64,000 nucleotides of DNA. Source: Paraescarpia echinospica (Eukaryota; Annelida; Polychaeta; Sabellida; Siboglinidae). Position numbers and translations under genes: made by a program. This document shows positions 11,503 through 22,758 of the stretch, one piece after another. The stretch covers positions 25,907,462-25,971,461 of the forward strand of contig CM034543.1 in NCBI GenBank assembly GCA_020002185.1. Reading direction: 5' to 3'. The notes below the pieces were generated by a model that ran no database searches, had not been told where the DNA came from, and saw only the letters and a list, made by a program, of their open reading frames with translations. Each line of letters opens with the position of its first letter. Position 1 is the stretch's first letter.

Positions 11503-13307
11503 ACGTATATACCGAAGTTATAGTTCCTTCCTTGTTGACGCGATCGGTCGTCAAGGCTTGCTGGCTGCGGCTTGACGCGTGACCCAATTGGGTTAACTTA
11601 CATGACAGAATGTCATAAATTGTAGGAAAGCAATTCGGCGATAAAGAAGTGTTAACTAATTTTTAAAATGTATTTTAGAGCCCCATGTTGGACACGTTGT
11701 CATGCTTAAATCTTATTTGAGACCGTTTATGCTTCAGCATTACGCTGAATGCAAATAAATGAACGAAACACCTCATTTTCACCAGTACAACCGATGTATT
11801 ATTTATATACAAAGGTTTGAAGTAACGACAGTTGGAGGTCCGGAGTGGTGGGTTATCGTCCTAATTGAATGCAGTCCACCACGCTAATTTGATTCTCCAT
11901 TTTGTTTGCGTAAAATAAATAATAACAATTCTCCCGCGTTTATAGGGGGCTCGGTATTGCATACGTTTTTATATCAGAGTTTCAACGTTTTTATATCAGA
12001 GTTTAATAATGACATCTACAAAGTTGCTCTCCACAAAGATATGTACTAGTTTTCGCGTTATTGCCATTTGCAAATCGTAAATGTATTACCCTAAATAAGC
12101 TGTGACGGCTGTCAATGGACAGCGCATCAATTTAATCCAGCGGCGTCTTTACAAATGGTACAATGTTGCCAACCTTCAATATATATACAATGCGTCGGTA
12201 ACGAAGTGAAAATGGGGTGATTCGTCCCTGTCCTCGCATAAAGCTACAAGTTAGACACTAAGGCAGGGAAACTGGTCAATGGAAGAATCGGACGTTTGAC
12301 GCGTCACTGCAGCGTCGTGGTCTAAGAAGCTCTATAGGCGCGTATTGGTAAAGCATCGGGGGCATGTCTCAATCTGTCAGCTGTTGGGAAGTGTGAGATT
12401 AGACTTAAAATATCCTACTTTCAAAATATATTCTGGATAAACCACAGCCGTGATAATGTTGAGTTTACCTGCAAATGGTTATATTGTATTAACTTTTGGA
12501 TGTATATTCACACACAATTGCCTATTATTTCCATTTAATATTTCATGCCTACGGGAAAACGTTCCTCAACACTGTATAGTAACTATATAGTAAATAAGTG
12601 TCACACGGGGCCCCTTGCCGTAATAATTCCAACAAACAAAGCCGTCCCATAATATTAATTAATAAAGAAATTTTAATTAATTTTGAAGACATGTTTGAGA
12701 GCCCCTTACTGGACATGTGATCATGTTGAAATCTTATTTAAGAACGGTTATGTTTTAATATTATGTTGAATGCAAATATAGGAATGAAACACCTCATTTC
12801 CAACAGTACAATCGATGCATAATTTATACTCAAAGGTTTGATGCAGTTGTTGTCGGAGGTCCGGCGTAGTGGGTTATCTTCCAATTGAACTCAGTCCACT
12901 GCATAACTTTGACCTCTTTTTAAGTAGTACAAATAATAAGTGTTCCCCGCCCCGCCGATGAGGGGCCTCGATATTTCATATTGTTTGTGCAGTTGAAACA
13001 GCGGAACTTTATTGTTTTTTATATTATCGTTTAATAATTACATCTACAGACTGGCTGTCCACACAAATTTGTAATAGTATTCGCGTTAGTACCATTTGAA
13101 AATCGCGAACCTGTTACCATGAATCAGCTCTGCCAGATGTCAATGTGCAGCGTATCACTTTATATATTTATCACCTATACATTCTCACACTCATGCAATA
13201 TTTATAATTACCGGTATATATATATACACACATATATATATATATTTATTTATTTATACCGGTAATTATAAATATTGCATATTGGTATATATATATATAT
13301 GTATATA

Positions 13308-13366
<59 letters not shown>

Positions 13367-15200
13367 GACATATATATTAGACCGAACGACAGCAGGTGGC
13401 AGGTCTTCTGTCATCGCCGACTGTGCTAACGATACTATTTGTGGCCAGGCGCATCATTAACCATGTACTTTAACATAGCATAACGTAGCCGCATATAGCG
13501 AAGTTACAGTTCCTTCCTTGTTGACGCGATCGGTCGTCAAGGCTTGCTGGCTGCGGCTTGACGCGTGACCCAATTGGGTTAACTTACATGACGGAATGTC
13601 ATAAATTGTAGGAAAGCAATTCGGCGATAAAGAAGTGTTAACTAATTTTTTTAATGTATTTTAGAGCCCCATGTTGGACACGTTGTCATGCTTAAATCTT
13701 ATTTGAGACCGTTTTTGCTTCAGCATTACGCTGAATGCAAATAAGGGAACGAATCACCTCATTTTCACCAGTACAACCGATGTATTATTTATATGCAAAG
13801 GTTTGAAGTAACTGCAGTTGGAGGTCCGGAGTGGTGGGTTATCGTCCTAATTGAATGCAGTCCACCACGCTAATTTGATTCTCCATTTTGTTTGCGTAAA
13901 ATAAATAATAACAATTCTCCCGCGTTTATAGGGGGCTCGGTATTGCATACGTTTTTATATCAGAGTTTCAACGTTTTTATATCAGAGTTTAATAATGACA
14001 TCTACAAAGTTGCTCTCCACAAAGATATGTACTAGTTTTCGCGTTATTGCCATTTGCAAATCGTGAATGTGTTACCCTAAATAAGCTGTGACGGCTGTCA
14101 ATGGACAGCGCATCAATTTAATCCAGCGGCGTCTTTACAAATGGTACAATGTTGCCAACCTTCAATATATATACAATGCGTCGGTAACGAAGGGAAAATG
14201 GGGTGATTCATTCCTGTCCTCGCATAAAGCTACAAGTTAGACACTAAGGCAGGGAAACTGGTCAATGGGAAAATCGGACGTTCGACGCGTCACTGCAGCG
14301 TCGTGGTCTAAGAAGCTCTATAGGCGCGTATTGGTAAAGCATCGGGGGCATGTCTCAATCTGTCAGCTGTTGGGAAGTGTGAGATTACACTAGAATATCC
14401 TACTTTCAAAATATATTCTGGATAAACCACAGCCGTGATAATGTTGATTTTACCTGCAAATGGTTATATTGCATTAACTTTTGGATGTATATTCACACAC
14501 AATTGCCTATTATTTCCATTTAATATTTCATGCCTACGGGAAAACGTTCCTCAACACTGTATAGTAACTATATAATAAATAAGTGTCACACGGGGCCCCT
14601 TGCCGTAATAATTCCAACAAACAAAGCCGTCCCATAATATTAATTAATAAAGAAATTTTAATTAATTTTGAAGACATGTTTGAGAGCCCCTTACTGGACA
14701 TGTGATCATGTTGAAATCTTATTTAAGAACGGTTATGTTTTAATATTATGCTGAATGCAAATATAGGAATTAAACACCTCATTTCCACTAGTACAATCGA
14801 TGCATAATTTATATTCAAAGGTTTGATGCAGTTGTTGTCGGAGGTCCGGCGTAGTGGGTTATCTTCCAATTCAACTCAGTCCACTGCATAACTTTGACCT
14901 CTTTTTGAGTAGTACAAATAATAAGTGTTCCCCGCCGATGGGGGCCTCGATATTTAATATTGTTTGTGCAGTTGCAACAGCCTAATTTTAGTGTTTTTAT
15001 ATTATCGTTTAATAATTACATCTACAGACTGGCTGTCCATACAAATTTGTAATAGTTTTCGCGTTAGTGCCATTTGAAAATCGCGAACGTGTTACCATGA
15101 ATCAGCTCTGCCTGCTGTCAATGGGCAGCGTATCACTTTATATTTATATATTTATCACCTATACATTCTCACGCCCATGCAATATTTATAATTACCGGTA
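11503..15200 (+). repeat. Recent tandem duplication, period about 1985-1987 bp
   Basis: Segment 11503-13290 is repeated as 13490-15200 with very few differences. The block ttccttccttgttgacgcga occurs at 11524 and 13511 (offset 1987), and tcacacggggcccc at 12601 and 14586 (offset 1985). Each repeat holds modules b-g plus h2, then d-g plus h1. A less similar third copy of the first half runs 15880-16865 and a fourth 26690-27800. Near-identity indicates recent duplication, gene conversion or an assembly duplication. Confidence 0.9.
13183..13375. repeat. AT-centred hairpin with enlarged TA core
   Basis: Left flank attaccggtata and right flank taccggtaattataaatatt (13257-13276) pair around TA, CA and TTTA units (13183-13283). 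The right side then passes directly into a second TA/TATG run (13287-13375) instead of the usual h1 right flank. Confidence 0.88.
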
Positions 15201-15300
15201 TATATATATATACATATATATATATATACATATATATATATATGTATACATATATATATATACCGGTAATTATAAATATTGCAGGGGCGTGAGAATATGG
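15165..15300. repeat. AT-centred hairpin, long arms
   Basis: The arms comprise cattctcacgcccatgcaat with attaccggta and their reverse complement (accggtaattataaatattg, then ggggcgtgagaat). They enclose about 70 bp of TA and TACA repeats. The full h1 right flank follows, down to the GC hairpin at 15563-15579. Confidence 0.9.
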
Positions 15301-15562
15301 AGATTATGGGGGTTTAGTCGGAGCCAGATCTTCAACAATTCGTTGACGTCAGACATGAAATCGCAACTTCGCAAGACAGGGTGTGGGGTATTTTTTGCGG
15401 TTCGGGGGGTAATGTTGAAGATTGTTGCAAGTTCGACGGGGTTATGGGTAAAGTGCGTAAACCTACCAGTACTGTTTGTTTGGGTTTCTAGTTGGTTTAC
15501 TGTAGTAATTGTATGCGTTTGGTATGCGTTATATTCCTAGATGTTCAGATATACATTAACGT

Positions 15563-15579
15563 CCCGTGCATAGCGCGGG
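15563..15579. repeat. GC hairpin, second copy
   Basis: cccgtgcatagcgcggg: 7-bp stem, loop ATA. Same position relative to the array modules as 8765-8781 and 26321-26337. It is followed by a (TA)n run at 15600-15650. Confidence 0.7.
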
Positions 15580-15596
15580 ATATTTAATAACTGTAA

Positions 15597-15646
<50 letters not shown>

Positions 15647-16975
15647 ATATTATATATATGTATGTATAAATGGCGATGACAGAAGACCTGCCACCTGGTG
15701 TCGTTCGGGGAAACTGTGCACGACTTGACATTACCCTTGGCTTATTATCAGCGTCTGGATCCGTCCATAAATAGGTGAAATTTGAATTAGCAGCGAGTGT
15801 TCTTGCTAACCATACTAATTGTGGTCAGAATCACTAGCTATGTACTCTAACAGGGAGTGCATCGTTGCCGCATATACCGAAGTTACAGTTGCTTCCTTGT
15901 TGACGCAACCGGTAGTCAAGGCTAGCTGGCTGCGGCTTGACGCGTGACCGAATTGGGTTAACTTACATGACGGAATGTCATAAATTGTAGGAAAGCAATT
16001 CGGCGATAAAGAAGTGTTAACTAATTTAAAAAAAATTATTTTAGAGCCCCATGTTGGACACGTTGTCATGCTTAAATCTTATTTGAGACCGTTTATGCTT
16101 CAGCATTACGCTGAATGCAAATAAGTGAACGAAACACCTCATTTTCACCAGTACAACCGATATATTATTTATATACAAAGGTTTGAAGTAACTGCAGTTG
16201 GAGGTCCGGAGTGGTGGGTTATCGTCCTAATTGAATGCAGTCCACCACGCTAATTTGATTCTCCATTTTGTTTGCGTAAAATAAATAATAACAATTCTCC
16301 CGCGTTTATAGGGGGCTCGGTATTGCATACGTTTTTATATCAGAGTTTCAACGTTTTTATATCAGAGTTTAATAATGACATCTACAAAGTTGCTCTCCAC
16401 AAAGATATGTACTAGTTTTCGCGTTATTGCCATTTGCAAATCGTGAATGTGTTACCCTAAATAAGCTGTGTTAGTTAGATACTAAGGCAGGGAAACTGGT
16501 CAATGGGAAAATCGGACGTTCGACGCGACACTGCAGCGTCGTGGTCTAAGAAGCTCTATAAGCGCTTATTAGTAAAGCGTCGGGGGCATGTCTCAATATG
16601 TCAGCTGTTGGGAAGTGAATAGAATATCCTACTTTTAAAATATATTCTGGATAAACCACAGCAGTTGAGTTTAGCTGCAAATGGTTATATTGCATTCTTG
16701 GATGAATATTCACATACAATTGCCTTTTATTTCCATTTAATATTTCATGCCTACGGGAAAACGTTCCTCAACACTGTATAGTAAGTATATAGTAAACAAG
16801 TGTCACACGCGGCCCCTTGCCGTAGTAAGTCCAACAAATAAAGCCGTCGCATAATATTAATTTCCCCCACGAGAAAATATGTTAGCCTTAATATCCTCTT
16901 TATAAAATGATTGCACCTTTGCAGAAGGGGTGGCTGATGTGAGTGGGACTACATAACAATAATAGTAAACTTCTA

Positions 16976-17200
16976 TAGCGCCAATATATCCAGGAATCTG
17001 AGCTCAGAGGCGCGACATACAAGAATCGTTGGGCAAAATCGTTAACAGGGACAAGCAAAAGTCATCATTAGAGCAAGGGACCGCCGAAGGTTAGGGTGGG
17101 AATGCAATTTCAAATAAATAAGTCTTAAGTTTTGTTTACGAAACATGTGTACTTAAATTGTTGTTTGTGTATGTGCATGTATAGAGCCTACAAACACGTA
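16976..17200. mobile_element. SINE-like insertion in an array unit
   Basis: Comparison with the sister unit at 27840-27940 shows about 225 extra bases here. The sister reads ...agtaaacttcta then atgtaatatcgg without interruption, while here the extra DNA starts tagcgccaatatatccagg. The tatagcgcc start and internal cagaggcgc motif resemble invertebrate SINE/MITE tails. No A or B box was identified, so the class is uncertain. Confidence 0.6.
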
Positions 17201-17204
17201 TGTA

Positions 17205-17460
17205 TATAATATCGGAACGAGGGGGGGCTGAACCCCAAAATATTGTTTGATGTTGAAATTTGCTGTGAGCATCAAGAGTAGTTGGAGGCGCCCGATAGAT
17301 CTGTAACAACATCTCCCCCCGTCAACCGAGTTGTATCGTCCTGCAGTTGCATTACCTTGTAGTTGATCCCAAAAATTGTCCAACTCTTAACACCGCCCCC
17401 TCGCCCCGCCCCGACGAATCTGGACAAATCTCTAACACTACCCCCATCCCCCGAACTAGC
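17205..17460 (+). repeat. Module k of the array (single-copy precursor of the 39-bp unit)
   Basis: It matches 27925-28195 and, inverted, 10030-10210. Shared landmarks are atattgtttga, ttggaggcgcc, agatagatctg-type blocks, ccgtcaaccgagttgtatcgtcc, and cgaatctggacaaat. Here the motif that became the minisatellite at 10190-10575 is present once. Confidence 0.75.
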
Positions 17461-17774
17461 TTGTTCTATTATATTGGTCTGGATCCGTCCGTGAATACGT
17501 GTAATTTTATTTGGTCGAGAGTGTTCTTGCTAACGATACTATTTGTGGCCAGAATCACTAGCTATGTATTCTAACAGGGAATACATCGTTGCTGCATATA
17601 CCAAAGTTACAGTTGTTTCCTTGTTGACGCAGTCGGTAGTCAAGGCTTGCCGGCTGCGGCTTGACGCGTGACCCCATTGGGCCATTGGGTTAACTTACTT
17701 GACGGACTCTCATAAATTAGAGAAAATCAATTCGGCGATGAAGAAGTGTTAATTAATTTTCAAGACGTGTCTGA

Positions 17775-17798
17775 GATTTAACAAGATTTAACAAGATT
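17775..17798 (-). repeat. CR1 3'-terminal tandem tail
   Basis: Two perfect 10-bp units gatttaacaa plus a partial gatt sit exactly at the 3' edge of the element. On the element strand the unit is ttgttaaatc. CR1-type RTs are thought to recognise such tails during integration. Confidence 0.8.
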
Positions 17799-17872
17799 GC
17801 CATCCAGAGAATTAATTAGATGGCAGGTGGACAAGGAAGCCCTTTGGCTTATCGAGAGTCCAACCCTTTTAT

Positions 17873-20700
17873 CTACATATATCCAGCCCTTCTGAGGTAT
17901 GTGTCGATTTTATTTTTAAACATATTCACACTACTAGCACCCATACAATCATCAGATAATCTGTTCCATTCATTCACAGTCCTTTGTGAAAATGAGAACT
18001 TTCTTACGTCTAATCTACACTGCTCCTTTACTAATGTAACGTCATGTCCTCTAGTCTTTCTATCTTTCTTAACTGAAAAAAAAACATATTTCTATCAATA
18101 TTTTCATAACCATTCAATATTTTAAACATTCTATCTGATCTCCTCTCAATCTCCTGGTCTCTAGTGTTGTTAAGCCACATTCTTTTAGGCGTTTTTATAA
18201 CTAAGATCCCTCAGTTTTGGTATCATTTTAGTCGCTCTCCTCTGTACTCTTTCTAGCATATCTATGTCCTTCTGGCGGTATGGCCTCCACGCTTGTATAC
18301 AATATTCTAAATGAGGCATAACTATTGTTTTGTACAGCGGTATTATTAGTTCTTTTTCTTTATATGCTATATTTCGCCTAATCAATCCAAGGATTTAATT
18401 TCGTTTTGAAGCTGCAATTCCACACTGCTCTGAAACCTTCATGTCAGCACTAATTGTCAGCCCTAAGTCTTTTTCTTTTACCGTAGTACTTAGTACAGTT
18501 CCCCCATTGTATATTCTACATATTCGTTCCCATGTCCTTTGTGAAGGCACTTACATTTCCCAAAATTGAACAACATTTGCCACTTTTCAGACCATTTGAT
18601 CAACCTGTCAAGATCATCTTGTAAATGCTGTCTATCTCCATCACTTTTAATCCTTCTAAACACTTTTCTATCGTCTGCCAATTTCAACACCTTGCTAGCT
18701 ATATAATCGTCCAAATCGTTTATATATATTAAGAATAATATAGTTCCCAGTACTGATCCCTGTGGAACCCCACTCAAAACTGATTTCCAGTTTGAAGCCT
18801 CCCCATCAACAACTACCCGTTGTCTTCTGTCAATCAGCCATTTTTCTATCCAGTTAATTATACCATTTCCTATGCCATGGGCCTTTAGTTTAAGCAGTAA
18901 TCTTTGATGTGGCACTTTGTTGAAAGCTTTTTGAAAATCTAAGTACATGATATCTACTGGTGATCCATCATCTACCCACTTAGTGATATCTTCCAAAAAA
19001 ACATAACATATTTGTTAAGCATGACCTCGCTTTTAGAAACCGATGTTGAGATGGGTTTATCAAGTTATGTTTCACAATAAAATCCACCATGTGATCTTTA
19101 ATTAGTCTTTCTAATAATTTACAAATCACCGATGTTAAACTAACTGGTCTATAATTATTTGACTTGTTTCTCGAACCTTTTTTAAATAACGGTATAATGT
19201 TTGCTTCTTTCCATTCTAAAGGAACCACTCCGTCTTCTAACGATAAGTTGAAAACTGTTGCAAGCGGTATGCTAATTTGTTCTACAATTTCCAATAGTAG
19301 TTTGGGTGGAATACCATCCACTCCAGGTGATTTATTATCCTTCATAGCCCTAATTTTCTTAGCTACCACTTCTGGGGTTACAATTAACTGTCTTAAATAG
19401 TCTGATTCTGCCCCCTTGAACTTAGCCTCTGGTACTGGCAGTGAACTAGTGTCTTCTCTGGTAAACACTGAACTAAAATACTCATTCAGGTCTTCTGCCA
19501 TTAAGAATCCTTCTGATATTATATTTCCAGCACTATCTTCTAGAGGACCGACCTTATCCTAAACTTTCTGTTTGCTTCGAACATACGCATAAAAACTCTT
19601 GCTGTCATGTTTTATATTACAAGTTAATTTATGTTCATAGCTTCTCTTTGAATTTCTAATTTTAGCTGTAGCTTGGTTTAGTGCTTCTTTATAAATGTTG
19701 TAGTCTTCGTCATTTCCAGTACGTCTATATGACTTCCACATCATTTGTTTATACTTAATTTTTGTAATGGCTTCTTTCGATGAGTGTTTCTTTTTGGACC
19801 GTTTCCCGTGTTGTTTTAAGGGAACAAATTTGACAATGATGCATTCAATTTCACTCTTAAGATATTCCAGCATTATGTTGCTGTCTTATTCTTCAGTGTG
19901 TTATTCCAGTCTATCTTTGCAAAATATTTCCTGATGTCCTTATATTTTCCTTTGTGGAAATTTCTCCTGTACCGCTTTCTACTATTCCCTTTCTGATTTT
20001 ATTTTGATGTTAAAATGTATCTGGTTGTGATCACTATTCCCCAGTGGCTCACATATCCTGACATTGTCAACTAATTCATTCTGTGAGGACAAAACTATGT
20101 GTAACACATTCTCTCCCCTGGTTGGTTCTAGCACATGTTGAGAAAGGAAACTATCTTGTATTAAAACTAAAAACTTGTGGTCCTCACTACCCATACTCTG
20201 TAGAGATTTCCATTTTATATGCCCATGGTTAAAATCCCCCATAATAATATAGTCCCGTTTGCTCACTTCTCTTATAGCGTTTTGTATTTTTTCATTCTCT
20301 TCTATGCTTATGTTTGGACTTCGATAAACTAATCCAACCCTTAACGTTGAGTTTCCTGTAACTATGTTACACCAAACAGCTTCTTCGCAATCTGCTTCTC
20401 TGTCTAATTTTATTTCATAAGCCTGGATAGATTCTTTAATATATAAAATAACTCCACCTCCCCTTCTTCCTATTTTATCTTTCCTAAACATTGCATATCC
20501 TGTCAATCCCAATTCGGCATCTGATATATCGGTGGTTGCCCATGATTCGGTTATACCTATTATGTGAGGGTCAATATCTTCTACCATAATGTTTAGTTCA
20601 TTTCTTTTGTTTACTATACTACTTGCATTTAAAGAAACACATTTATATCCAGCTTCAGAACAGTTTTCGATAATGTTCTTTGCTGAATTATTTTGCTGTC
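17873..20700 (-). pseudogene. CR1 ORF2 (endonuclease-reverse transcriptase), copy B, broken
   Basis: The endonuclease at about 20700-19985 keeps its key motifs: IIGITESW, VGLVYRSPN, IIMGDFNHG and GNSDHNQIHF. A single extra G near 19985 then frameshifts it, so the frame ends at SERE-stop where copy A reads on. A nonsense TAG at 19559 replaces the CAG of copy A. An extra A in the run near 18990 shifts the frame inside the RT, between the GFLKARSCLTNML-type block and YLDFQKAF. The YLDF catalytic Asp is intact, but the next Asp reads Asn (AFNKV). The FADD box reads LADD. The C-terminal part (HLEYCIQAW, ERVQRRATKMI) follows to a stop near 17873. Copies A and B carry different lesions, so each decayed independently from a functional parent. 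Confidence 0.92.
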
Positions 20701-20749
20701 TTTATCTATGCCTCCGGTTTCAGGCTTCTCTGCGAGTCCCCCTGCAAAT

Positions 20750-22165
20750 TTAGTTTAAATAGATGCAACCTGTCCTACTGTCAACAGATCGCAGCAGATT
20801 CTCTGAGAATACTTCTGCCCCCTTTCCACTTAGATGGAGGCCATCTCTCATGTACATATCTTCTCTCCCAACAAAGTACCCCCATAAATCTATGAATCCC
20901 ACGCCCTCTTCTTCACACATCTGCTCAACTAGTGCGTTGATCGCCAACCTCTTACAGTTTCTCTATATTGCCCCCCTTCCTCCCATTACAGGCAAAATTC
21001 CTGAGAACAACCTGTTCCACTCTTGTCTTCTTTAGCTTCCTCACTAGATGTCTGTACTTCTGAACTATCCCAGTTGTTCCCTCCTTGTCTGCATTGTTTG
21101 TCCTTACGTGTACTAGTAAGTATAGACCCTCCCTTGCCATGCCCCAATACCTTCTTTACCCTTTCGGTCACATGCTCTATCCTAGCCCCCGGTAGAAATA
21201 CAACAACGTCCTTCCCCTCGTATACAGTCTTGTCTGTTTTTCTGAGAATTGAATCGCCCATAAACACTCTCTCTTTTCTTCTTGCCCCCTCAATCACTGC
21301 CTCGGAGTAGCTCCTCCGGTTTGCATATGTCTGGTTGTTGTCTTTTTCCTCTTACCGTCTTCTCTCCTGTCACATTCTCTTCCATTCCCTTCTTTCCTGT
21401 CGCGTTTTCTCTTGTCCTCTTTCCTCCTGTCATCTTCTCTTCTAGCACATTTACTCTCACTTCCTTTCGTCCCTTCAACTTTCCTCCCATCACATTTTCT
21501 TCTCTCCTCTCCCGTCCCTTTTCACCGGCTACCTTCACTACGGTCACTTTCTCCCCGTCACCTTCACGCCTGTCACGTTTTCTGCTTTTTGCTGAACACT
21601 CTGTCTTCTTCCATCAGTCTTCTGTCTCACAGTCTTACCAACTGCCTCTGTGGTATCTACCTCTTCACCACCTGTATCGCTGTCGCGTCTCTCCTCGTTC
21701 TCTACAGTCTGACTACCTGTTGATCTATCCCCACTGACCCGTTTTCTTTTCCTCTGCCGAACACTTTTCCTCCGTCCCTCTGTCTTTTCAATTTCTTGTT
21801 CCTTCACACCGGTCACCTTCCCTCCTCTCAGTCTCCTTTCTTCAGTCTCCGTGTCACAACTCTGCTCCTTCTGTGTTGTAGAATTCTCAACTCTCTCCGC
21901 GTCATCCCTCTCTGCTCCATCTATTTCTATGTTGAGTCTCACCTCCATCTCCTTCACTATATCCGTCAACTTACACACCTCCTTCATCAGACATTCCACC
22001 CTCAAACACCCCACACACCGAAAGGTGAATCCGTCATCTTTGGTCTCTGCCCATGATTTTGAACAGCCAGACAACGCAAAATCCACCCAGCTCTGGCAGT
22101 CGTTGCAAACTAATTCGTTTTGCCCTGAGTTGCCGCTTGCAAGGTGCCATATTATAATTTATTTA
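20750..22165 (-). pseudogene. CR1 ORF1 (PHD-like zinc finger plus SGNH esterase), broken
   Basis: Reading from the 5' end there is a Cys-rich finger (VCNDCQSWVDF, later FRCVGCLR), resembling the PHD-like finger of CR1 ORF1 with the usual His replaced by Asp. A short coiled-coil-like segment follows (LMKEVCKLTDIVKEMEVRLN), then a Lys/Glu-rich linker with recurrent V-T-G-x-K units. The esterase has its nucleophile block FMGDSILR, a GTNN-like block reading RTNNAD, and the Asp-His block RDGLHLSG. At least four frameshifts separate these blocks. A start codon ATGGCACCTTGC at about 22152-22141 lies one frame away from the finger, suggesting one more indel. Translation should have produced a nucleic-acid-binding partner of ORF2. 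Confidence 0.85.
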
Positions 22166-22169
22166 TGTT

Positions 22170-22758
22170 CAAAATAGTTTTTATATAGTCTTTGAAAAGA
22201 CTTTTCTGTGTACAATTTACACCAGATTGTTTAGGTTATAGTTAGTTATATTTGTTAACACACAGTGACACACCGTGCCTTACCTAGTTACGATGTCGAT
22301 GACAATGTATTCAAGTTAGGCTTAGATACAAGGTAGTCTTTACAAAGACTGTTTCCTGTGTACTAATATACTCTTTAAAAGGTTGTTATTTCAGGTTTTA
22401 ATTACTCATCTAACTACATCGATTATCTCAAATGACGCTATTCTATTGTCGTTCACGTTACGTTAACTTCGCCAGTGACCTACTTTGTAAACAACGTTCC
22501 GATTACATTAACATCCCAAATTATCGCTCGCAAATCGCCTACTTTTAATCTACCCTAGTTACTCCCTCTAGCTAACTTTTAACAAAAATATTGCTTAATA
22601 TATATGTATAATATTGCTTAATATATATTTATAATTACGTTATGTATGCTATACACTCTATAATATCACTTATCTTGATCAAATATCCTTATATTTTCGC
22701 AAGTTTGCCGCACCAAATTCAAACCAATTCACCACCGGAAGGTCACCTATGAAGAGTG
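22170..22758. other. Presumed CR1 copy B 5' UTR
   Basis: No coding potential was seen. It lies between the ORF1 start and the point where the interrupted array module resumes. The internal promoter of a CR1 would be here, but I recognise no specific element. Copy A is truncated and gives no comparison. Confidence 0.5.

Larger units (their letters stand above)
17775..22758 (-). mobile_element. CR1-clade non-LTR retrotransposon, copy B, near full length
   Basis: This roughly 5 kb minus-strand element is inserted into an array unit. The left flank ends at ...caagacgtgtctgag (module c/d) and the right flank resumes at gagacccttactggacat (module d). The 3' end carries a short tandem tail, two units of gatttaacaa (17775-17794, plus strand), the microsatellite-type 3' end known for CR1/L2 elements rather than poly(A). 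ORF1 (PHD-like finger plus esterase) and ORF2 (endonuclease plus RT) are both present but broken. About 590 bp upstream of ORF1 (22170-22758) may be 5' UTR. No clear target-site duplication was seen. Confidence 0.93.

Noticed and set aside
15067..15540. Recurrent 85-157-codon frame in the h1 module (also 8785-9192 and 26041-26298)
   Set aside because: It runs through the AT hairpin, is present only because the repeat is, and varies freely in length. No domain.
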